This document shows, piece after piece, positions 24,433 to 31,857 of a stretch of DNA of 34,256 nt. The notes beneath the pieces were generated by a model. The model had not been told where the DNA came from, did no database searches, and saw nothing but the letters and a program-made list of their open reading frames with translations. The stretch is from contig DAOUAE010000046.1 of NCBI GenBank assembly GCA_034433795.1, forward strand, positions 1 to 34,256, written 5' to 3'. The first letter of the stretch is position 1, and each line of letters starts with the position of its first letter. This DNA comes from DAOUAE01 sp034433795. Its GTDB lineage: Bacteria > Chloroflexota > UBA6077 > FW602-bin22 > DAOUAE01. A program made the translations under genes and the position numbers.

Positions 24433-24461
24433 TTGACGCCAGAGCGCCCAGCCGGTATGAT
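24433..24461 (+). promoter_or_regulatory. Sigma70-type promoter ahead of the YncE-like gene
   Basis: TTGACG (24433-24438), 17-base spacer and TATGAT (24456-24461), starting 2 bases after the HAD stop codon. The start of transcription would be near 24468, giving a long leader of about 375 bases to the YncE-like gene. Confidence 0.7.
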
Positions 24462-24632
24462 CCTGACAGTCATGCGGCGAGGCCCTCTGGAGCTGGCCCG
24501 ACGCGTGACCGATCGCTCTCGCCCTTTATGCGGAGTCGCCGCCGTCCGCCTCGACGGGGCTCGGGCGTTATTTCTGGAGATTCCGGGGTCTGATGCACCT
24601 GATCGGTCGGAGCGGTCGGGAGCGAGATAGCC

Positions 24633-24833
24633 ATGGCGCCGTGGGTCTGGGACCACTGGACCTCCGCTCGGGCCTATGCCCGAGGCCAGTTGTTTCAGGG
24701 GGACCCGCAAACAGCCCTCATCTTTCCCGGTGCGTCGGCCCTGCGGCTCTCCGGCTCGCCGCTGGCCCTGGCGGCGCTCCCCGCCGTCGCTGGCTGGCTG
24801 CTCGACCGGTGGAATCAACGCCCTGATCGGTGA
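24633..24833 (+). CDS. Possible small hypothetical protein
   Basis: A 66-codon open frame from ATG 24633, with GGGAG near 24619 and high GC at third positions. The protein has Trp-rich ends and one short hydrophobic stretch (LALAALPAVAGWLL, about residues 44-57). No family is recognised. It lies 9 bases before the YncE-like start, so it could be an operon partner or a leader peptide. Absence of any homology that I can name keeps confidence low. Confidence 0.33.
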   Translation: MAPWVWDHWTSARAYARGQLFQGDPQTALIFPGASALRLSGSPLALAALPAVAGWLLDRWNQRPDR

Positions 24834-24842
24834 GCTCTTCAG

Positions 24843-26093
24843 ATGGTTCGCCTGGCCTCGGTAAGCCGGTGGCGCCTCGCGGTCAGCCTGCTGACCGCCC
24901 TGGGTCTGGGAGCCGTGGTCCTCACCCTGATCTCCCAGCGTCCGGCTGGCCCGCTCCTCGCCACCGTGGCGGTGGGCCCCCATCCCAGCGCCCTGGCCCT
25001 CGACAGCCGGGCCCGACGCTTCTTCGTCCTCAACCGGGGCGATCTGGACGCCGCCGACCAGCCGCGCGGCCCGGGCACGGTGACCGTCCTGGACAGCGAG
25101 ACCGGGGCCGTTCTGCAGACCGTCCCGGTCGGCCTCAACCCGACCGCCGCCCTGGTGGACGAGCCGAACGGCCGCCTGTTCGTCGCCAACAGCGGAACTG
25201 CCGCATCGAGAGCCGCTCTCCCGCCCGGCTCCTCTGACGGCGCGCTGCGCCTGGGCACCGTCAGCCTCCTCGAGAGCCGCACCGGGCGCCTCCTGAAGAC
25301 CACCCCCGCCCTCGGCCAGGGTCCCCTGGTCCTGGCCCTCGACCGGCGCCACCAGCGCCTGCTGGTCGCCCACCACGGCCTCCCCTCCGACCAGGAAGGG
25401 AGCCTGGCCTTCCTCGACGCCCAGCAGGGAACCGTCCTGGGGGAGGCCCGGCTCGGAAAATATCCGGCCGACATCGCCGTCGCCCCGGATCGGGACGAGG
25501 CGTTTGTGGCCAACTTCGTCAGCAACACCATCAGCGTTGTGGACCTCACCGCGATGCGGGTGATCCGGACCATTCCCCTCGGCCCGGAGCCCGGCACGGT
25601 GGCCCGGCTGGCCCTGGAGATGACGACCGGCCATCTCATCGCCCTGAGCTACCCGCCCCGGATGACCGGCGGCGGCCCGCCCGACGGCGCCATCCACCTG
25701 ATCGACGCCCGCCAGGGGAGGGTGGTGCGGACCATCACCCTGCCCAATCCGACCGCCCTGGCGCTGGACCGATCCACCGGCCAGGTCCTGGTCAGCAGCG
25801 CCGCCTCTCCCACGGGCCGGCTGACGGCCCTCGACGCTCTGGGCCAGGTGCGCTGGAGCGTGCCCGTCGGACCATCCCCCGTCGCCCTGGCGGTGGATGA
25901 GGACGCCGGACGCCTCTTCGTGGCCGACCGGGAGACCGGTCTCCTGGTTCTCGAGACCAGGAGCGGCCAGATCCGCTGCACCCTCCCCATCACCGGCCGC
26001 CCGGTGGCGCTCGCCCTCGACCCTCTCACCCACCGCCTTTTCCTGGTCAGCCAGCAGCCAGATCGGGCGCAGATCCTGAACCCCGCCTGCTAG
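24843..26093 (+). CDS. YncE-like beta-propeller protein, membrane-anchored
   Basis: A 416-residue protein with an N-terminal hydrophobic segment (about residues 12-31, LAVSLLTALGLGAVVLTLI), either a signal peptide or an uncleaved anchor, followed by a seven-bladed propeller of YVTN/YncE type. Repeats of the form PSALALD, GTVTVLD, GRLFVAN and GTVSLLE run to the C-terminus, ending with RLFLVSQQ. Such proteins sit outside the cytoplasmic membrane and may bind other proteins or DNA; none has a clear enzymatic role here. The ATG at 24843 is preceded only by GGTGAG, so an upstream small frame may affect translation. Its gene converges with the S9 peptidase gene across a 115-base gap that shows nothing notable. 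Confidence 0.88.
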   Translation: MVRLASVSRWRLAVSLLTALGLGAVVLTLISQRPAGPLLATVAVGPHPSALALDSRARRFFVLNRGDLDAADQPRGPGTVTVLDSETGAVLQTVPVGLNPTAALVDEPNGRLFVANSGTAASRAALPPGSSDGALRLGTVSLLESRTGRLLKTTPALGQGPLVLALDRRHQRLLVAHHGLPSDQEGSLAFLDAQQGTVLGEARLGKYPADIAVAPDRDEAFVANFVSNTISVVDLTAMRVIRTIPLGPEPGTVARLALEMTTGHLIALSYPPRMTGGGPPDGAIHLIDARQGRVVRTITLPNPTALALDRSTGQVLVSSAASPTGRLTALDALGQVRWSVPVGPSPVALAVDEDAGRLFVADRETGLLVLETRSGQIRCTLPITGRPVALALDPLTHRLFLVSQQPDRAQILNPAC

Positions 26094-26208
26094 ACGGCGC
26101 CACCGTCCCGGGACACGGACCGGCCGGGCGGTCTGCGGAGCGTCTGGCCGGCCTGACCACCGCGGAGGCAACCGATCGCGGTCGGGCGGGCGGGGGTCGC
26201 CCTCACCG

Positions 26209-28170
26209 CTAGGGAGTTGGAGTCACCGCCACCGGCAGGTGCTGCCGGAACCAGGCCAGCAGCCGCTGGAGAACGTCCAGCCGGTACCCGGGCCGGCCGG
26301 CTCCCAGCGCGTGCCCGGCCTCCGGGTAGCGGACCAGCTCGACCGGTCGGCGGAGCCGACGCAGGGCGGTGAAGAGCTGCACCGCCTCGCCGATGGGACA
26401 GGTCAGATCGGCCTCGCCGTGCAGGATGAGCAGGGGAGCGGTCATCCGCTCGACGTAGGTCAGCGGCGAGCGCTCGGCGTAATAGGCTGGGCGGGCGAAC
26501 GGTGGACCGCCGTTGTCCCCCTCGATGGACTCCCACTGGTCGGTCTGGTAGGCCAGGGTGCGCAGGTCGCTGATGGTCGCGATCGTCACTCCCGCCCGGA
26601 AGCGGTCGGTGCGGCCGAGAAGCAGGTTGACGAGATAGCCGCCGTAGCTGCTGCCGTAGACGCCCAGACAGAGGGGATCGACCAGCCCCTCGGCGATGAG
26701 GTGATCCAGGACCAGCAGCGTGTCCTCCAGCTCGGGGCCGCCCCAGTTGCCCTCGAGGGCCTGGGCGAAGGCGGCGCCGTAGCCAGCGCTGCCCCGCCAG
26801 TTGACGCTCAGGACGGCAAAGCCCGCTCCGGCCAGAACCTGGGTCCGCAGGTCGAAGCCGGGACCGACCGCGCCGTGGGGACCACCGTGCTGATGGACCA
26901 GAAGCGGCCAGGGGGACGGCGGATCGCCGACGGGCGGCCAGAGCCAGCCCTCGATGGAGAGGCCCTCCGGGCGGGCCACCACGACCCGACGGGGCCGGCT
27001 CAGCGCCTTGCCGGCCAGCATCGGGGCGTTGAGCCGGGTGAGGCGCCGGAGCGGCGCGCCCGTGGCCGGGGCCAGAAAGAGGTCGGCGGGCGTCTCCCAG
27101 TCGGTCATAACCAGAGCCAGACTGTCCTCGGGTCCGCCCTGGCTGAACTGGAGCGGATACGGGTCGCCCTGGACGAGCGGCCGCACCTGGCCGTCGGCCA
27201 GGGTGCACTGGACCAGAGCCAGGCGGCCTCCATCGCGCACCAGCCAGGTCAGGCGGGTGCCATCGCCCGACCAGACCGGCGGACTGGTGGGCGCCGGAGG
27301 CGGCGCCACGACGGCGCCCCGGTCGAGGGAAGCGCTCAGGTTCCGGGGAACGCCCTCCTCGACCCGGAGAAGAAACAGATGGTAGTCGCGGGTGGTGGCC
27401 GTCCAGGGGCATTCGTTGGCGAAGTAGGCGAGCCACTCGCCGTCCGGCGACCAGGCCGGGGCCAGACAGACGCCGGTGCTCGGGGTCAGGCGCCGCCAGT
27501 CGCGGCCGTCGGCCCGGCAGAGGTAGAGATCCCAGACCCACTCCAGGTCCCAGTCGGGCCGGCGGGTGGTGACCAGGGCCAGCCACCGACCGTCGGGCGA
27601 CCAGGCCGGATGGAAGTGATGCCAGGGACCGGTCGTCAGCGGACGAACCTGTGGTTCGGAATCCTCAAGGTCGATGACGAAAATCTGCCAGAAGGCGTCG
27701 AGGAGATCGCCCACCCCCTCCATCTGGGTGCGCAGCCGCCGAACGACCTTCGGCTGGAGCCGGTCGCCAGCCGCCTCCGGCCGGACCAGGACGGTCACCG
27801 CCAGCGCCCGGCCGTCAGGTCGCCAGACCGGCGGCCCGCTCACCCGACCGGGGAGGGCAACGAGCGGGCGGGGCGTGGTGCTGTCACGGGCCAGGAGCCA
27901 GACCTGTGAGCCCTCGCCCTGATCGCCGACGAAGGCCAGGGCCTGACCGTCAGGCGACCAGCGCGGCCAGCGGTCGCGGGGCCCGGCGGTCAACGGGCGC
28001 AGGTCGCCGCTGGCCACCTCGACCAGCCAGAGGGCCGACTCATCGCGGTCGGCCTCGCGGTTGGGAGTGGTCAGGACCACGGCGACGGCCTGGCCGTCCG
28101 GCGACAGCTGGGGGTCGCTCAGACTGCGCAGGCCGAAGAGATCGGCGGGCTGGAGAGGCGACCGGGCCAT
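26209..28170 (-). CDS. S9 family (prolyl-oligopeptidase/acyl-aminoacyl) peptidase
   Basis: A 653-residue serine peptidase. The N-terminal part (about 1-390) is a beta-propeller with WSPDG-type repeats related to TolB/DPP families. The C-terminal alpha/beta-hydrolase domain has catalytic Ser508 (GSSYGG), Asp588 (HGEADLTCP) and His620 (GHALG), the normal order and spacing for S9. No signal peptide is visible, so it is probably cytoplasmic and cleaves short peptides or N-acylated peptides. It begins 3 bases after the Vgb-like gene and shares its promoter at 28840-28868. GGAG lies about 11 bases before the ATG. Confidence 0.92.
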   Translation of the reverse strand: MARSPLQPADLFGLRSLSDPQLSPDGQAVAVVLTTPNREADRDESALWLVEVASGDLRPLTAGPRDRWPRWSPDGQALAFVGDQGEGSQVWLLARDSTTPRPLVALPGRVSGPPVWRPDGRALAVTVLVRPEAAGDRLQPKVVRRLRTQMEGVGDLLDAFWQIFVIDLEDSEPQVRPLTTGPWHHFHPAWSPDGRWLALVTTRRPDWDLEWVWDLYLCRADGRDWRRLTPSTGVCLAPAWSPDGEWLAYFANECPWTATTRDYHLFLLRVEEGVPRNLSASLDRGAVVAPPPAPTSPPVWSGDGTRLTWLVRDGGRLALVQCTLADGQVRPLVQGDPYPLQFSQGGPEDSLALVMTDWETPADLFLAPATGAPLRRLTRLNAPMLAGKALSRPRRVVVARPEGLSIEGWLWPPVGDPPSPWPLLVHQHGGPHGAVGPGFDLRTQVLAGAGFAVLSVNWRGSAGYGAAFAQALEGNWGGPELEDTLLVLDHLIAEGLVDPLCLGVYGSSYGGYLVNLLLGRTDRFRAGVTIATISDLRTLAYQTDQWESIEGDNGGPPFARPAYYAERSPLTYVERMTAPLLILHGEADLTCPIGEAVQLFTALRRLRRPVELVRYPEAGHALGAGRPGYRLDVLQRLLAWFRQHLPVAVTPTP

Positions 28171-28173
28171 CGG

Positions 28174-28806
28174 TCAGTCGCGCTCCAGGGTGAACACCTG
28201 CCGGGTGGTGGCGTCGCAGAGCCAGAGGGTGCCCTGCCAGATGGTCAGTCCGTGCGGCTCGGGGCCGGGCACACCCAGGGCATCGAGGATACGCCCGTCG
28301 GCCGGGTCCAGCAGGAAAAGAGCCCGCTTGTTGGTCTCAGCGCACCAGAGACGGCCGTTCTCCCAGGCCATCCCGTGGGGACGGCGGCCCGGCGCCGGGA
28401 TCCGGTGCAGAATGCGCCCGGTCTCCGGGTCGAGCTGGTAGATCGTGGCCGTGCGGGGCACGTTGACCCAGAGCGTCCCGGCCCGCCACTCGAGACCGTG
28501 GGCGCCGGCGGTCGGATCCTCGGGGGTGGGCAGAGCATGGACCTCGCGGCCGGTCTCCCGGTCGTAGCAGATGAGCTCATAGGTGAAGGTCGAGGCCACC
28601 CAGATGCGGCCCGCCTCGTCGACGGTGATGCCGCTGCTGTGCTTGGCTCGGGTCGGAATCCGCTGGAGGACAGCCCCGTCCTCGTAGCGCAGAAGATAGA
28701 TCGCATCGTCCACCTGGTCGATCACCCAGAGTCCTTCGGGGGCGGCCTGCAGCCCGTTGGGCTGCGGCCCCGGGGTCAGCCACCGGAGGTGCGCCCGCAC
28801 CGCCAT
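28174..28806 (-). CDS. Vgb/SMP-30-like beta-propeller protein
   Basis: A 210-residue propeller protein built of repeats such as NGLQAAPEGLWVID, GITVDEAGRIWVAS and HGLEWRAGTLWVN, resembling virginiamycin-B-lyase (Vgb) and SMP-30/gluconolactonase-like proteins. At about 210 residues it is shorter than Vgb (about 295), so it has about five blades or is a partial domain. No signal peptide or membrane segment is present. It is first in a two-gene operon with the S9 peptidase, 3 bases apart. GGAGAGGAGC precedes the ATG at 28806. The function of this family is variable; a lyase or lactonase role cannot be deduced. Confidence 0.82.
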   Translation of the reverse strand: MAVRAHLRWLTPGPQPNGLQAAPEGLWVIDQVDDAIYLLRYEDGAVLQRIPTRAKHSSGITVDEAGRIWVASTFTYELICYDRETGREVHALPTPEDPTAGAHGLEWRAGTLWVNVPRTATIYQLDPETGRILHRIPAPGRRPHGMAWENGRLWCAETNKRALFLLDPADGRILDALGVPGPEPHGLTIWQGTLWLCDATTRQVFTLERD

Positions 28807-28839
28807 CGTCGCTCCTCTCCTGCCAGTCTGTTCGGCCCC

Positions 28840-28868
28840 ATTATAGGTGGGGGTGGCGCCGCCGGCAA
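28840..28868 (-). promoter_or_regulatory. Promoter with consensus TATAAT for the Vgb-like/S9 operon
   Basis: On the minus strand TTGCCG (28863-28868), 17-base spacer and a perfect TATAAT (28840-28845), 34 bases before the ATG at 28806. Confidence 0.7.
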
Positions 28869-28884
28869 CAGCGCGCCGGACGAC

Positions 28885-28913
28885 TGGCCTGACCGGCGGG
28901 CATCAGGTATACT
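28885..28913 (+). promoter_or_regulatory. Promoter for Gfo/Idh-2
   Basis: TATACT (28908-28913) is a strong -10; at 17 bases upstream is TGGCCT (28885-28890), a weak -35. It lies back to back with the Vgb-like promoter. Confidence 0.5.
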
Positions 28914-28971
28914 GCCCCCGGCCCGGTCAGAGACCCCGGCCGGGCGTATGACCGAGAGCGGAGGGACCGCG

Positions 28972-30039
28972 ATGCCCAAACACCGCTGCCTGATGATCGG
29001 CGCCGGCGGCATGGCCGCCAACTGGATCCGCCGCTTCTTCCCCCCGTTCGCCGACCGCATGGAGATCGTGGCCCTGGTCGACATCAACCCGGCGGCTCTC
29101 GACAGCGCCGGCGATTTCCTGGGACTCCCGTCCAGCCGGCGCTTCACCGACATGGCCACGGCCTTCGCCCAGGTCGAGGCCGATTTCTGCACCATCGTCA
29201 TCCCTCCCGCCTTCCACCGCCAGGCCGCTCTCCTGGCCGCCGAACACCGGCGGCATATCCTGAGCGAGAAGCCCATCGCCGACACCTGGGAGGCCTGCCT
29301 GGACATCTACCGAGCGGTCAAGCGGGCCGGAGTCAAGATGCAGGTCGTCCAGAACTACCGGTACACCGTCCCGATGCTCACCTTCCGCCAGGTCCTGCGC
29401 GAGGGACGACTGGGCCGGTTGAACTATCTGGTCGGCCGCTTCGCCGCCGACTACCGGGTCTACGGTTCCTGGGGCGCCCCCTTCCGCCACGAAATTCCCC
29501 ACGCCCTGCTTATCGAGGGCAGCGTCCACCATTTCGATATGCTGCGCAATCTGAGCGGAGCCGACTGCCACTATCTGGCCGGTTGGGAGTGGAACCCGCC
29601 CTGGAGCACCGCCAGGGGCGCGTTCAACGCCCTCTACGTGCTGAAAATGACCAGTGGCGTCCACGCCGTCTACGAGGGCTCGGGCACGGCCGCCGGCCTG
29701 CAGAACACCTGGCACCGCGAGTACTACCGGGCCGAGTGCGAGGACGGGGCGGTGGTCATCGACGCCGACCGCACCGTCCGCCTCTACCAGTTCACACCGG
29801 GCCGTGGCCTGCGGATGGAGGAGGTGCCGCCGGTCACGGTCCCCTATGAGGGCCACCAGGCCATTATCAAGGATTTTCTCGACTGGCTCGACGGCGGCCC
29901 CGTCCCCGAGACCGCCCTCGACGACAATCTCCAGTCAGCCGCGATGATCTTCGCCGCCATCGAGGCCGCCCGCACCAACCAGACGGTGGATGTCCAGGCG
30001 TTTATTCAAACAGCCCTCGCCCGGCTCGAGAGCCGCTGA
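28972..30039 (+). CDS. Gfo/Idh/MocA family oxidoreductase 2
   Basis: A 355-residue NAD(P)-dependent oxidoreductase. The Rossmann loop MIGAGGMA is at 8-15, SEKP (98-101) gives Lys100, and the catalytic region LIEGSVHHFD places Glu182 where Asp is usual, four residues before His186. It belongs to a branch with a long beta-sheet C-terminal domain (NYRYTVPMLTF, WEWNPPW). GGAGGGA (28960-28966) precedes the ATG at 28972; an upstream in-frame ATG at 28948 is less likely. It is a single-gene unit divergent from the Vgb-like/S9 operon. Substrate is unknown; the family usually acts on sugars, inositols or sugar derivatives. Confidence 0.9.
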   Translation: MPKHRCLMIGAGGMAANWIRRFFPPFADRMEIVALVDINPAALDSAGDFLGLPSSRRFTDMATAFAQVEADFCTIVIPPAFHRQAALLAAEHRRHILSEKPIADTWEACLDIYRAVKRAGVKMQVVQNYRYTVPMLTFRQVLREGRLGRLNYLVGRFAADYRVYGSWGAPFRHEIPHALLIEGSVHHFDMLRNLSGADCHYLAGWEWNPPWSTARGAFNALYVLKMTSGVHAVYEGSGTAAGLQNTWHREYYRAECEDGAVVIDADRTVRLYQFTPGRGLRMEEVPPVTVPYEGHQAIIKDFLDWLDGGPVPETALDDNLQSAAMIFAAIEAARTNQTVDVQAFIQTALARLESR

Positions 30040-30068
30040 CGCGGGAGAGAGCGACACCCTGCCGGTCT

Positions 30069-30491
30069 CTAGCCGGCCCGGGCGGCGATCTCGTCAAGAA
30101 GGAGGGCCACGCGCCGCCGGATCTCGTCGCGGATCTGGCGGACCACCGTGATCGGCTGGCCGTGAGGGTCTGGCAGGCCCCAGTCCTCGACGTTTTTCAG
30201 AAGCAGCGCCGGACAGGCCTGGGCGTCGACGCTGCAACCCATGGTGATAACGCGGTCGGCCTGGGCGACCAGGGCATGGGTCAACAGACGCGGTCGCTCG
30301 CCCGTCAGGTCGAGCCCGACCTCGCGCATCACCGCCACCACCGCCGGGTTGACGGTCTCCGCTGGCTGGGTGCCGGCCGAAAGCGCCCGGGTCGGCAGTC
30401 CACGCTCCCGGGCCAGCTGGTTGAAGAAGGCCTCGGCCATCTTGCTCCGGCCGGCGTTGTGCAGGCAGACGAAAAGCACCGTGTCGGGCAT
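30069..30491 (-). CDS. arsC: Arsenate reductase, thioredoxin-coupled (LMW-phosphatase type)
   Basis: A 140-residue protein of the pI258 ArsC type, which reduces arsenate to arsenite with thioredoxin. The P-loop-like CLHNAGRSK starts at Cys9, and the redox pair Cys86 and Cys93 is 7 residues apart as in S. aureus ArsC (Cys82 and Cys89); Asp108 in LPDPHG is the general acid. All catalytic Cys residues are present, so it should be active. I chose the ATG at 30491 over two preceding GTGs because GGGGGTGG lies just ahead. No arsR, arsB or acr3 is in the window, so efflux must be elsewhere. It shares an overlapping promoter region with Gfo/Idh-3. Confidence 0.92.
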   Translation of the reverse strand: MPDTVLFVCLHNAGRSKMAEAFFNQLARERGLPTRALSAGTQPAETVNPAVVAVMREVGLDLTGERPRLLTHALVAQADRVITMGCSVDAQACPALLLKNVEDWGLPDPHGQPITVVRQIRDEIRRRVALLLDEIAARAG

Positions 30492-30501
30492 CACCACCCC
30501 C

Positions 30502-30530
30502 TTGTCAGGCCCCGGTCTTCAGTGTACCAT
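30502..30530 (+). promoter_or_regulatory. Promoter for the Gfo/Idh-3 operon
   Basis: TTGTCA (30502-30507), 17-base spacer and TACCAT (30525-30530), the same -10 as at 4713-4718. The -10 lies in the first copy of the 19-bp tandem repeat; transcription runs over the second copy. Confidence 0.6.
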
Positions 30531-30549
30531 CCGGTCTTCAGTGTACCAT
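30512..30549. repeat. 19-bp perfect tandem duplication in a promoter region
   Basis: CCGGTCTTCAGTGTACCAT occurs twice without a gap, at 30512-30530 and 30531-30549. Each copy holds TACCAT on the plus strand and TACACT on the minus strand, overlapping by two bases. Confidence 0.95.
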
Positions 30550-30568
30550 GCGGAGGGCGGGACCGCAA
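30540..30568 (-). promoter_or_regulatory. Promoter for arsC
   Basis: On the minus strand TTGCGG (30563-30568), 17-base spacer and TACACT (30540-30545), which lies in the second copy of the repeat. TACACT is also the -10 at 9950-9955. It faces the plus-strand promoter, so the two transcripts would start at nearly the same place and cross. Confidence 0.55.
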
Positions 30569-30624
30569 CCAAGACCGTCCCGCGCCCGACGAAGCCCACC
30601 AACCTGGACAGCGAGGAGAGCACC

Positions 30625-31857
30625 GTGGCCCCCGCGCGACCGACGGTTCGCATCGGACTGGTGGGCGCTGGCTTTGCCGCCCGCCTGCACGTCGAGAACT
30701 ACCGGCGCATCCCGACGGTCCAGGCCGAGATCGTGGCCGTCACTGCGGCCCATCCCGAGCGCGCCCGACGGTTCGCCGAGGAGTTCGGCATCCCCACCGT
30801 CCACCCGACCCTCGACGACCTCCTGGCCGACGCGCGCGTTGAGGTGGTCGACCTCTGTGTGCCCAACGTCCTGCACGCCCCCTTCGCCATCCAGGCCGCC
30901 CGGGCCGGCAAACATATCATTGTCGAGAAGCCACTGACCGGTTTCTTCGGCCTGCCCGACCTGGCCGCCGACGCCCCGGTCGGCGATCTGGTCGACCGGC
31001 AGACGATGCTGGAGGGGGCGCTGGCCAACGCCGACGCCATTCTGGCCGCCGTTCGGGAGCATCGGGTCAAACTCGGCTATGCCGAGAACTGGGTCTACGC
31101 CCCGCCGATCCAGAAAGCCCGCCGGCTGCTGCTGGCCGCCGGGGCGGCCATTCTGCGGATCGAGGGCGAGGAGTCGCACAGCGGCTCCCACGCCGCCTAT
31201 TCGCGCCAGTGGCGCACCGCCGGCGGCGGCTCGCTTCTGGGCAAGGGCTGCCATCCGCTGGGGGCGGCCCTCTACCTCAAGTACTGTGAGGGCCAGCGGC
31301 GCCAGGGCCGGCCCATCCGCCCCCGGCTGGTCCAGGCGGCGGTGGCCTCGCTGACCAAGACCCCCTTCTTCGGCGCCGGCGGGCCCACGCCCATCCGGAC
31401 CGGGTATGTCGATGTCGAGGACTGGGGCAGCCTGCTGCTGACCTTCGAGGACGGGACGGTGGCCCAGATCACCGCCTCGGACGCTGTTCTGGGAGGCATC
31501 CGCAACTACCTGGCGGTCTTCGCCGACCGTTGTGTGGTCTTCGCCCACATCAACCCCAACACGGCCAACGTCGCCTACGCCCCCGATCCCACCGTCTTCG
31601 GCGACGAATACATCACCGAGAAGATCGAGACCAAGGCCGGCTGGACCTTCCCGGCGCCGGACGAGGACTTCATCACCGGCTATCCTCAGGAGCTTCAGGA
31701 CTTCGTCGAGGCGGTCGCCTTCGACCGCGAGCCGCTCTCCGGGCCGCTGCTGGCCCGCGACGTGGTGGCCGTGATCTACGGAGCCTACCTGGCGGCCGCC
31801 ACCGGCCAGCGGGTGGACCTGGCCCCGTACCTGACGCCCGCCGGGGGGCAGCAGTGA
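30625..31857 (+). CDS. Gfo/Idh/MocA family oxidoreductase 3, divergent catalytic block
   Basis: A 410-residue oxidoreductase starting with GTG at 30625, chosen because GAGGAGAG (30613-30620) sits 4 bases before it and the protein begins at the family start. The Rossmann loop GLVGAGFA is at 11-18 and VEKP (100-103) gives Lys102. An insertion of about 20 residues (about 107-128) follows the EKP motif, and the catalytic stretch reads GGGSLLGKGCHPLG, with Gly206 where Asp normally stands, though His210 is kept. It may therefore act on an unusual substrate or be poorly active. The GNAT gene overlaps its stop as GTGA, so they are translationally coupled. Confidence 0.88.
   Translation: MAPARPTVRIGLVGAGFAARLHVENYRRIPTVQAEIVAVTAAHPERARRFAEEFGIPTVHPTLDDLLADARVEVVDLCVPNVLHAPFAIQAARAGKHIIVEKPLTGFFGLPDLAADAPVGDLVDRQTMLEGALANADAILAAVREHRVKLGYAENWVYAPPIQKARRLLLAAGAAILRIEGEESHSGSHAAYSRQWRTAGGGSLLGKGCHPLGAALYLKYCEGQRRQGRPIRPRLVQAAVASLTKTPFFGAGGPTPIRTGYVDVEDWGSLLLTFEDGTVAQITASDAVLGGIRNYLAVFADRCVVFAHINPNTANVAYAPDPTVFGDEYITEKIETKAGWTFPAPDEDFITGYPQELQDFVEAVAFDREPLSGPLLARDVVAVIYGAYLAAATGQRVDLAPYLTPAGGQQ

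Larger units (their letters stand above)
24432..24842. other. 411-bp intergenic gap with promoter and small ORFs
   Basis: Between the HAD gene and the YncE-like gene. It holds a good promoter at 24433-24461, an open frame from ATG 24472 to 24630 (52 codons, weak codon bias) that may be leaderless or chance, an open frame at 24633-24833, an 8-base inverted repeat (GACCGATC at 24507-24514 and GATCGGTC at 24601-24608) and a 10-base direct repeat CCTGATCGGT (24598-24607 and 24822-24831). I recognise no riboswitch or known RNA. Confidence 0.5.

Noticed and set aside
24472..24630. 52-codon leaderless gene after the promoter at 24433
   Set aside because: Weak codon bias and no recognisable domain; kept only as part of the gap description.
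23559..26171. 870-codon open frame on the minus strand opposite the HAD and YncE-like genes
   Set aside because: Low-complexity composition and no motifs; the plus-strand proteins have clear families.
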